The notes below the pieces were generated by a model. The model made no database searches and was not told the DNA's origin. It worked only from the letters and a program-made list of their open reading frames with translations. A program made the position numbers and the translations under genes. Of a stretch of DNA of 11,871 nucleotides, positions 6,235 through 11,871 are shown piece by piece. Location of the stretch: assembly GCA_020433785.1 (NCBI GenBank), contig JAGRCC010000019.1:1-11871 (forward strand), read 5' to 3'. The stretch comes from Anaerolineae bacterium (GTDB lineage Bacteria > Chloroflexota > Anaerolineae > 4572-78 > J111). Each line of letters starts with the position of its first letter. The first letter of the stretch is position 1.

Positions 6235-7496
6235 TGCGACTTTCGAAATTCGGCAAAAAATTTACGGGGAAGTCAGGCATTTTACAATTGATGGAAGACC
6301 TGGGCGCAGCGGCCAAAGGCCAGGAGATGATTATGCTGGGCGGCGGCAACCCCGGCCAGATTCCAGCCGTAGAAGCCCATTTTCGGCAGCGAATGCTCAA
6401 CATCCTGGCCAGTGGCCATGATTTCGAGCGACTGATTGGCCGGTACGGACCGCCGGAGGGTGGGAAGCCGCTGGCCGAAGCGCTGGCGGCTCTACTTAAC
6501 CGCGAATATGGTTGGGCTATCGGCCCCGAAAATATCGCCCTCACTAATGGCAGCCAGACGGCTTTTTTTTATCTGTTCAATCTCTTTGCCGGTGAGTTTG
6601 ACGATGGCTCGTTCAAAAAGATCTTACTACCACTGACTCCGGAGTATATCGGCTATCTCGATGTCGGTCTGGTCGATGATCTGTTCATCGCCAGCAAACC
6701 GGAGTTCGAATTTTTTGACAACCATCTGTTCAAATACCACGTCGATTTCGACGCCGTCTCGGTGACGCCCGAAATCGGCGCGATTTGCGTGTCACGGCCC
6801 ACCAACCCCACCGGCAACGTATTGACCGATCTCGAAATCGACAAGCTCGACGCTCTGGCCCGCCAGCACGATATCCCCCTGATCATCGACAATGCCTACG
6901 GCATGCCTTTCCCCAATATTATCTTTACCCAGGCCCGGTCCATTTGGAACGACAATATTATTCTGTGTATGAGCCTGTCTAAATTGGGGCTGCCCGGACT
7001 GCGTACCGGCATCATCATCGCCAACGAGCGGGTGGTATCGGCCATCTCCGGGCTTAACGCCATTATCAGCCTGGCGCCCGGTAATATTGGGGCCGAACTG
7101 GCGCTTGAGTTGATCCAAAGCGGCGAAATTATCCACTTGAGCCAACAGACCGTCAAACCGTTTTATCAAGACAAAGTGAACCGGGTGGTAGCCCAGCTCC
7201 AATCGGAACTGGCCGGCGTCGATTTTTACGTGCATAAGCCCGAAGGCGCTATTTTTGTCTGGCTCTGGTTTAAAGACCTGCCCATCACCAGCCAGACTCT
7301 CTACGAGCGACTTAAGCAGCAAGGCGTACTGGTTGTGCCCGGCGAATATTTCTTTCCCGGTCTAAAAGAAGAATGGCCGCATAAATATGAATGTATTCGG
7401 GTTAATTACGCCTTAGATAACGACATCGTGCGTCAAGGAATTAGTATCATTGCCGCTGAAGTGAAAAAAGCCTACGCACTCGCGCCTCAAATTTAG
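6234..7496 (+). CDS. avtA: Valine--pyruvate aminotransferase (AvtA), PLP-dependent
   Basis: This is a cytosolic fold-type I PLP enzyme of 420 aa that transfers the amino group of valine to pyruvate, giving 2-oxoisovalerate and alanine. It links branched-chain amino acid and alanine metabolism. The match to the Escherichia coli AvtA family is recognised along the full length: LGGGNP (35-40), ALTNGSQ (102-108), LTPEYIGY (134-141), SRPTNPTGN (187-195), IDNAYG with Asp219 and Tyr222, SLSKLGLPG with the Schiff-base Lys250, Arg257, and the C-terminal HKPEGAIF and [11 protein letters not shown] segments. The family length is about 417 aa. The start is GTG, set by GGGAGG at 6222-6227, 6 nt upstream. 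It converges on the sensor kinase gene, 23 nt apart, with no visible terminator between them. The unusually close similarity to the enterobacterial family could reflect transfer; this is inference from memory of the family. Confidence 0.95.
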   Translation: MRLSKFGKKFTGKSGILQLMEDLGAAAKGQEMIMLGGGNPGQIPAVEAHFRQRMLNILASGHDFERLIGRYGPPEGGKPLAEALAALLNREYGWAIGPENIALTNGSQTAFFYLFNLFAGEFDDGSFKKILLPLTPEYIGYLDVGLVDDLFIASKPEFEFFDNHLFKYHVDFDAVSVTPEIGAICVSRPTNPTGNVLTDLEIDKLDALARQHDIPLIIDNAYGMPFPNIIFTQARSIWNDNIILCMSLSKLGLPGLRTGIIIANERVVSAISGLNAIISLAPGNIGAELALELIQSGEIIHLSQQTVKPFYQDKVNRVVAQLQSELAGVDFYVHKPEGAIFVWLWFKDLPITSQTLYERLKQQGVLVVPGEYFFPGLKEEWPHKYECIRVNYALDNDIVRQGISIIAAEVKKAYALAPQI

Positions 7497-7519
7497 CCAG
7501 CGGTGAACTCCTTTAATTT

Positions 7520-8902
7520 TCATCCCTTGGGAATAGTCAGAATGAAGGTGCTGCCGCGCCCAACTTCACTGGCGACGGTTAGTGTGCCGTGGTGAGCCCG
7601 AATCAATTCGTTGGCAATGGCTAGCCCTAGACCGGTGCCCGGGCTGGTCCGAGCCGCATCGCCGCGATAGAAGCGATCAAAAATATGAGGTAAATGATTT
7701 GAAGCGATGCCGGGGCCGTCATCGCTAACATGAATTGCCACCTGACCATTACGCTGCGCCGCACTCAACGTCACCGTGGCCTGTGAGGGGGTATGTTTGA
7801 GGGCATTGTCTAACAGAACCAGGACGACCTGTTTCAACGCGTCACTATTGCCGATTACGGTCATATCGTGCCCCGGCTGAAATTTAATACTCCGCTGTGG
7901 GGCCAGCAGTTTCACCTGATGATACACATCCTCTAAAAGCGGCTGGATGGGCACCGGTTCTTGGGGCAACGGCCGGCCTGAGTCGGCCCGGGCCAGCACC
8001 AGTAGTTCATTAACCAGCCGCATCAACCGTTCGGTTTCATCGACCATGTCACCCAACACATCAGAACGATCTTCCTCGCTGATGGGCGGGATGCGCTGGA
8101 GTAAGCCAATATTCCCGCGCAAAGTTGTCAGCGGGGTGCGGAGTTCGTGTGAGGCGTCGGCTACAAAGCGCCGCTGCGTTTGGAGGGTTTCTTCCACTTG
8201 CAGAAAGGCGACCTGGAGTTCAGCCAGCATGTTGTTAAAGGTGGTCACCAGTTTCCCGATTTCATCGTTGGGACCGGCGTAATCGACCCGCCGGCCGAAA
8301 TCCCGTTCCGCGCCGATAGTTTGGGCGGTTTGGCGCAAGCGGTTGATCGGCCGCAGAACCAATCCGGCCAGCAGCCAGCCGATGCCAAACGCCCCAATCA
8401 CGGCGATAGCGCTGCCGGCCATCAAGATCCGCCCCAGCGTAGCCAGGTTTTGATCCCGATCGGCCAGCGACATGGCGGCTTGCATAATCAGCGGCTGCCC
8501 ATCATCCGACGTATAGGGTTGGTTGTAGATCAGCAGTCGCTCCGTACCCACGGTGTCAATTTCGACGGATTTGTCGCCCTGTTGAGCCGATTGCAAGGCG
8601 TCGGCGCTAAGCGGCAGAACGAACGTATCATCAAAGTTTGGCGAGGTATACAACACCTCCCCATCCAACGATCGAACTTGTGAAATGGTCCCAATGCGCG
8701 ACGAATCAGACCGCGGCCCATGAGTCGAGTCGCGGCGAGACGGTGACTTGGTAATCTGGTAGGCCGCCCGACCGGCCAGCTCACTTTTGGCTTCATGCAG
8801 GGTTGTGCGCGCCTGGGTTACATACAGAATGGCGCTAAAAGCAATGAGGGTTAACGCCAGGATGCCACTATACAGCAGGGTTAGCCGCAGCCGAATCGAC
8901 AT
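7520..8902 (-). CDS. Membrane sensor histidine kinase (HAMP-HisKA-HATPase_c), MprB/BaeS-like
   Basis: This is the sensor kinase partner of the adjacent response regulator, 460 aa. TM1 is at about residues 6-28 and TM2 at about 157-183, enclosing an extracytoplasmic sensing region of about 128 residues with no domain I can name. A HAMP linker follows (about 184-237; LRPINRLRQTA). The HisKA phosphoacceptor is His252 in ADASHELRTPLTTLR. The ATPase domain shows an N box with Asn366 (LLDNALKHTP), G1 (SDDGPGI, Asp394), an F box (IFDRFYRGD) and G2 (GTGLGLAIA, 422-430). All key residues are present. Its ATG follows the regulator stop codon after one base (TAATATG), so the two genes are translationally coupled. 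The signal is unknown; the context suggests envelope stress or a compound exported by the divergent ABC system. Confidence 0.95.
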   Translation of the reverse strand: MSIRLRLTLLYSGILALTLIAFSAILYVTQARTTLHEAKSELAGRAAYQITKSPSRRDSTHGPRSDSSRIGTISQVRSLDGEVLYTSPNFDDTFVLPLSADALQSAQQGDKSVEIDTVGTERLLIYNQPYTSDDGQPLIMQAAMSLADRDQNLATLGRILMAGSAIAVIGAFGIGWLLAGLVLRPINRLRQTAQTIGAERDFGRRVDYAGPNDEIGKLVTTFNNMLAELQVAFLQVEETLQTQRRFVADASHELRTPLTTLRGNIGLLQRIPPISEEDRSDVLGDMVDETERLMRLVNELLVLARADSGRPLPQEPVPIQPLLEDVYHQVKLLAPQRSIKFQPGHDMTVIGNSDALKQVVLVLLDNALKHTPSQATVTLSAAQRNGQVAIHVSDDGPGIASNHLPHIFDRFYRGDAARTSPGTGLGLAIANELIRAHHGTLTVASEVGRGSTFILTIPKG

Positions 8903-8903
8903 A

Positions 8904-9581
8904 TTACGCCTTTCTCAACACATATCCAACACCGCGCACGGTTTGGATCAAACGCGGTTCGCCGCCCGCCTCCGTTTTCTTGCGCAGATAGCCGATATAA
9001 ACTTCCAACACATTATCCTCGCCCCCAAAATCGTAGCCCCAAACCTCTTCCAAAATTCGGTCGCGAATCAACACCTGACGCGGATGACGCATCAACAGAT
9101 GAAAGAGTTCGAACTCTTTAGGCGTCAACTCAAACATTCGGCTACCGCGCCGCGTTTCCCGGCTAACCGGATCGAGATACAAATCCCCATAAACCAACGG
9201 GCCGTCCAGATCGGTAATCTTGGAACGGCGCAGCAGCGCTCGCAGCCGGGCCAGCAGTTCAGACGGGGCAAACGGTTTAACCAGGTAATCGTCGGCGCCC
9301 CGATCCAACCCTTTCACGCGATCTTCCACGGCGTCGCGGGCGGTCAGCATCAGGATAGGGATATCATCACCGGCCGCGCGAATCTGCTTAAGCATAGCCA
9401 GGCCATCCAACTCCGGCATCATCCAATCGAGGATAATCAGGTCGGGCGTTTCCGCTTGCAGCCGGTCGATGGCTTCGTGTCCGGTCGTAGCCGTCACCAC
9501 CTCAAAGCCCTCATAAATTAACGTACGCCGCACCATTTTTAGCAATTTTTGATCATCATCGGCAACTAAAATCGTAGCCAT
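8904..9581 (-). CDS. OmpR-family response regulator (MprA-like)
   Basis: This is a 225-aa DNA-binding response regulator. The receiver domain (residues 1-118) has the acidic pocket at Asp8/Asp9, phosphoacceptor Asp52 ([10 protein letters not shown]), Thr80 and Lys102 (VKPF). The winged-helix effector domain (about 128-225) carries [12 protein letters not shown] and ends in the usual RGVGYVL. The start is placed at [10 protein letters not shown] (ATG at 9579-9581) because AAGG (9588-9591) lies 6 nt upstream and receiver domains begin there; the longer in-frame version starting at 9635 adds 18 residues with no homology and no better ribosome site. It is first in a two-gene leftward operon with the kinase. 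The symmetric CTNAG array immediately upstream is its probable binding site, implying autoregulation. Confidence 0.95.
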   Translation of the reverse strand: MATILVADDDQKLLKMVRRTLIYEGFEVVTATTGHEAIDRLQAETPDLIILDWMMPELDGLAMLKQIRAAGDDIPILMLTARDAVEDRVKGLDRGADDYLVKPFAPSELLARLRALLRRSKITDLDGPLVYGDLYLDPVSRETRRGSRMFELTPKEFELFHLLMRHPRQVLIRDRILEEVWGYDFGGEDNVLEVYIGYLRKKTEAGGEPRLIQTVRGVGYVLRKA

Positions 9582-9671
9582 TACTGACCTTAACCCCGGA
9601 GAAAGCGTAAACCAGAAAAAAATCTCCCAATTCACCTTTTCCTATTTTTCTTCATTCTACATTCTTCCTTC

Positions 9672-9700
9672 ATTGTATTATGCTCTCGATGACTGAGCAA
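9672..9700 (-). promoter_or_regulatory. Candidate promoter of the regulator-kinase operon
   Basis: Read on the minus strand, TTGCTC (9695-9700) and TACAAT (9672-9677) are 17 bp apart. The -35 is poor, as is common for activator-dependent promoters, and lies inside the outermost CTNAG unit (9693-9703). A regulator bound there would touch RNA polymerase at the -35 region. Confidence 0.45.
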
Positions 9701-9785
9701 ACGCTTAGTAAAAGCTGAGAAAAAGCTAAGAGCCGCCGATTCTCAGCCTTCTCTCAGCTTTTTCTTGGAAAATTCTTAGTTGAGC
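9693..9785. promoter_or_regulatory. Symmetric eight-site operator, CTNAG half-sites at 11-bp spacing
   Basis: CTNAG pentamers start at 9693 (CTGAG), 9704 (CTTAG), 9715 (CTGAG) and 9726 (CTAAG), exactly 11 bp apart. A second set starts at 9742 (CTCAG), 9753 (CTCAG), 9764 (CTTGG, one mismatch) and 9775 (CTTAG), also 11 bp apart. The left units continue into A-rich DNA on the plus strand (for example CTGAGAAAAAG). The right units do so on the minus strand. The two arrays are mirror images about position 9736. Direct repeats at 11-bp period are the known binding mode of OmpR/PhoP/MprA-type regulators. The position between the regulator gene and the ABC operon makes it the likely shared operator. 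Confidence 0.8.
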
Positions 9786-9800
9786 GGCTTATAGTTGACA
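9765..9800 (+). promoter_or_regulatory. Candidate promoter region of the ABC exporter operon
   Basis: TATAGT at 9790-9795 is a 5-of-6 match to a -10 box. Its best -35 is TTGGAA at 9765-9770 with a long 19-bp spacer, overlapping the last two operator units. A perfect TTGACA at 9795-9800 is also present, but no good -10 follows at 16-18 bp. Either reading suggests a promoter that needs the bound regulator. Confidence 0.35.
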
Positions 9801-9849
9801 CTGCCCTCTACTTAAGTTCTGCACATTTCAGCGGTAAAATAAGAAGGCT

Positions 9850-10083
9850 ATGAGTAAACAAGGCGAACCTACCGATACCCGCAAAATACGTCGTCGAGGC
9901 GAGCAGATCGAACTGTGGCTGGTGCTGATCTTGCTGATTGTCGTTGGCGGTGGTTTAATCGGACTGATTTGGGGGCTTCAGGCGGCGCTGATCGGCGGGG
10001 TGTGCCTGGTGAGCGGCGGCGCGTTTATTACGCTGCTGTGGGGGCTGCTGGTGGGCTTAGAAAAATTGGTGGATAGGGAGTAA
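9850..10083 (+). CDS. Small two-helix membrane protein, first gene of the ABC operon
   Basis: I do not recognise this 77-aa product. The first 20 residues are charged and basic (TRKIRRRGEQIE). Two hydrophobic helices follow (about 22-45 and 47-70), joined by a very short turn, so both ends should face the cytoplasm (positive-inside rule). It is Gly/Leu-rich, and the tail is EKLVDRE. AAGAAGG (9841-9847) lies 2 nt before the ATG, an unusually short spacing. It is the first gene after the operator and 18 nt ahead of the ABC ATPase, so it is probably co-expressed and may be an accessory subunit. It occupies the place where MacB systems often have a MacA/HlyD adaptor, but shows no resemblance to one. 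Confidence 0.75.
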   Translation: MSKQGEPTDTRKIRRRGEQIELWLVLILLIVVGGGLIGLIWGLQAALIGGVCLVSGGAFITLLWGLLVGLEKLVDRE

Positions 10084-10101
10084 CTGTTGTGGTGATGTGA
10101 C

Positions 10102-10839
10102 ATGGCAAATGAACCGGTTATCGAAATTCAAGATATGACCAAAGTGTACCAGATGGGCGACATCAAAGTTCATGCCCTACGCGGCGTTTCGCTGGAGATT
10201 CAAAAGGGAGAATACGTGGCGATTATGGGTACCAGCGGCTCCGGTAAGAGTACGTTGATGAATATGATCGGTCTACTCGACCGGCCGACCAGCGGTACCT
10301 ACAAAATTCGCGGCGTTGAGTCGAGCCAACTTAGCAAAGGCCAGTTGGCCGATTTACGCAACCAGGAGATCGGCTTTGTGTTCCAGCGCTTTAACCTGCT
10401 GCCCCGCATCAGCGCTCAGCGCCAGGTGGAACTGCCGTTGTTTTACGCCGGCGTCGCCAGCCGGCAAAGCCGGGAGATGGCCCGCGCTGCGCTCGAACGG
10501 GTGGGGTTGGGCGACAGAACGCATCACCGGCCCGATGAGTTGTCCGGCGGGCAGCAGCAGCGGGTAGCCATCGCCCGCGCCTTGGTCAACCAGCCCAGCC
10601 TGCTGCTGGCCGATGAGCCAACCGGCGCGCTCGACAGCCAAACCAGTGTTGAAGTAATGACCTTATTCGAAGAACTGCATACCCAAGGGTTGACCGTGGT
10701 CATGGTCACGCACGACCCGCTGGTGGCCGGGCGGGCTAAACGGGTGGTCACGCTCAGCGATGGCAAAATCCTGTCCGATAAGGCCAACGGTCACCAAATT
10801 AATATCTCCGCTTGGGAGGCGGCCTATGAAAATCATTAG
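10102..10839 (+). CDS. ABC transporter ATP-binding protein, MacB/LolD/FtsE type
   Basis: This is a 245-aa nucleotide-binding subunit of a type VII (MacB-like, mechanotransmission) ABC system. It would drive periplasmic or outer-leaflet movements of its permease for export of peptides, lipids or antimicrobials. The visible motifs are Walker A GTSGSGKST (43-51), a Q-loop FVFQ (Gln95) followed by RFNLLPR, signature LSGGQQQR (147-154), Walker B LLLADEP (167-173, Glu172), a D-loop GALD, and a switch His204 in VMVTHD. The TKVYQMGDIKVHALRGVS opening is typical of the LolD/MacB family. No strong Shine-Dalgarno precedes the ATG at 10102, but a stop codon lies in frame just upstream. Its last 14 nt overlap the permease gene, indicating translational coupling. 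Confidence 0.96.
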   Translation: MANEPVIEIQDMTKVYQMGDIKVHALRGVSLEIQKGEYVAIMGTSGSGKSTLMNMIGLLDRPTSGTYKIRGVESSQLSKGQLADLRNQEIGFVFQRFNLLPRISAQRQVELPLFYAGVASRQSREMARAALERVGLGDRTHHRPDELSGGQQQRVAIARALVNQPSLLLADEPTGALDSQTSVEVMTLFEELHTQGLTVVMVTHDPLVAGRAKRVVTLSDGKILSDKANGHQINISAWEAAYENH

Positions 10840-11871
10840 ATATTTGCGGGTGGCGCTGGAAAGCATCACCGCCCACAAATTGAGAGCGATTCTGACGATG
10901 CTCGGCATCATCATCGGGGTGGCGGCGGTCCTGGTCACGATGGGCATCGGGCGGGGGGCCGCGGCCAACATCACCGCCCGCATTGAAAGCCAGGGCACCA
11001 ACCTGCTAACGATTAACCCCGGCGCAAGCAGTTCCGGCGGCATCCAAGGCGACAGCGGTTCGGCCGGTACGCTCACCCTCAAAGACGCCCACGATTTGAT
11101 GAATAAAGATTTGCATCCGGCCGTGTCGCTTGTTGCCCCAGAGTATTCATCCAACGCCCAGTTAGTCTACAGCGATACCAATGTCCGCGAGTCAGTGACG
11201 GGTGTCACCCCCGATTATGCCGCCGTACGTAATCTAATTGTCGCTTCCGGCGAATTTCTGACCGCCGAACAGGTCCAAAACCAAAGCCAGGTGGTGGTCC
11301 TCGGCTCGGAACTGGCCGCGAATCTGTTTGACGACGAAAATCCGGTGGGGCTAAGCTTGCGCATCAACGGCCAGCCATTCCAGGTAGTGGGTGTCTTGGA
11401 AGAAGCCGGCGGTTTTGGTCGAAACACACCTGACGAAAAGGCCTTCGTGCCGATTGGCATCGCCCAGGGCCGGTTGTTCAACGCCCCGCGCTATCGCGGC
11501 GAGTACACCGTTAGCACCCTCAACGTTTCAGCCGCCGGAGCCGATCAAGTTGAAGACGCCGAAAAGCAAGTCGAGATGACGCTCCGCCTCAACCACAACT
11601 TAGCCGCCGACCAAGACAATGATTTCAGCGTCTTCAATCAGGCCAGCCTGCTGGAAACAGCCTCCGACATCGCCGCCACGTTGACCATCTTTTTAGGCGC
11701 AATTGGCGCAGTCAGTCTGGTCGTCGGCGGGATTGGCATTATGAACATTATGCTCGTTTCCGTCACCGAGCGTACTCGCGAAATCGGCTTGCGTAAGGCC
11801 ATCGGCGCGCACGATAATGATATCTTGATGCAGTTTCTGGTCGAGGCGCTGGTGCTCTGTTTCCTGGGCGG
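10826..11871 (+). CDS. MacB/FtsX-family ABC permease, 3' end outside the window
   Basis: An open frame starts at ATG 10826, overlapping the ATPase gene by 14 nt, with GGGAGG (10814-10819) 6 nt upstream. It runs off the window after about 348 codons. It begins with a short cytoplasmic helix and TM1 (KLRAILTMLGIIIGVAAVLV at about residues 18-37), typical of MacB_PCD proteins. A large extracytoplasmic domain of about 240 residues follows, with the usual GTNLLTINPG, VVVLGSELA and VVGVLEE segments. TM2 begins near residue 285 (the start of the FtsX domain), and the cytoplasmic signature VTERTREIGLRKAIGA follows. About 50 C-terminal residues with TM3 and TM4 are expected to be missing. It pairs with the upstream ATPase as a homodimeric exporter. 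Confidence 0.95.
   Translation, partial: MKIIRYLRVALESITAHKLRAILTMLGIIIGVAAVLVTMGIGRGAAANITARIESQGTNLLTINPGASSSGGIQGDSGSAGTLTLKDAHDLMNKDLHPAVSLVAPEYSSNAQLVYSDTNVRESVTGVTPDYAAVRNLIVASGEFLTAEQVQNQSQVVVLGSELAANLFDDENPVGLSLRINGQPFQVVGVLEEAGGFGRNTPDEKAFVPIGIAQGRLFNAPRYRGEYTVSTLNVSAAGADQVEDAEKQVEMTLRLNHNLAADQDNDFSVFNQASLLETASDIAATLTIFLGAIGAVSLVVGGIGIMNIMLVSVTERTREIGLRKAIGAHDNDILMQFLVEALVLCFLG

Noticed and set aside
6792..7322. 176-aa minus-strand ORF
   Set aside because: It is antisense to avtA, has no recognisable domain, and the avtA frame is fully conserved across the region.
8787..9521. 244-aa plus-strand ORF
   Set aside because: It is antisense to the start of the kinase gene and most of the regulator gene, both of which have full family motifs. 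Its composition (many Gln, Arg, His) is typical of a shadow frame.
9582..9635. 18-residue N-terminal extension of the response regulator
   Set aside because: It has no receiver-domain similarity. The internal ATG at 9579-9581 has an AAGG site at correct spacing and starts exactly where receiver domains begin.

Overview
The window looks like a chromosomal segment from a bacterium of the Chloroflexota (Anaerolineae or Caldilineae type). This is an inference from style: moderately GC-rich DNA, secreted LysM proteins with Gmad2-like or fasciclin domains, acidic Thr/Glu/Met low-complexity linkers, and short-period inverted repeat arrays between genes. No rRNA, tRNA, IS element or CRISPR array is visible. 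No single gene fixes the taxonomy.

Layout. Positions 1-2416 form a leftward unit. A type III polyketide synthase (1294-2355) with its own promoter (2389-2416) is followed by a soluble GAF histidine kinase of the HisKA_2 class (85-1236), which ends at a good intrinsic terminator (19-52). A heptamer-based palindrome lies between the two genes and supplies the last codons of the synthase. Positions 2450-5860 hold two rightward genes for secreted proteins. One is signal peptide-LysM-two Gmad2-like domains (2727-4097). The other is signal peptide-fasciclin-LysM-beta domain with a repetitive acidic tail (4314-5759). Both carry the same long form of LysM. The first has a roughly 240-nt leader containing two opposed 9-bp repeat arrays. 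The second has an extended -10 promoter and a perfect terminator. Next come a 61-aa membrane protein (5954-6139) and avtA, valine-pyruvate aminotransferase (6234-7496). The avtA ribosome binding site is buried in a hairpin only if transcription starts upstream of its own promoter.

The right end is a regulated export locus. An OmpR-family response regulator and its membrane sensor kinase (9581 down to 7520, leftward, 1 nt apart) are divergent from a rightward operon. That operon encodes a 77-aa two-helix membrane protein (9850-10083), a MacB/LolD-type ABC ATPase (10102-10839) and a MacB/FtsX-type permease (10826 to the window end, cut off). Between them lies the most striking element of the window: eight CTNAG half-sites, four on each side of an axis near 9736, each spaced exactly 11 bp. 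This is the architecture expected for cooperative OmpR-type binding. The likely logic is that the kinase senses an envelope signal and the regulator binds this operator to control both itself and the exporter.
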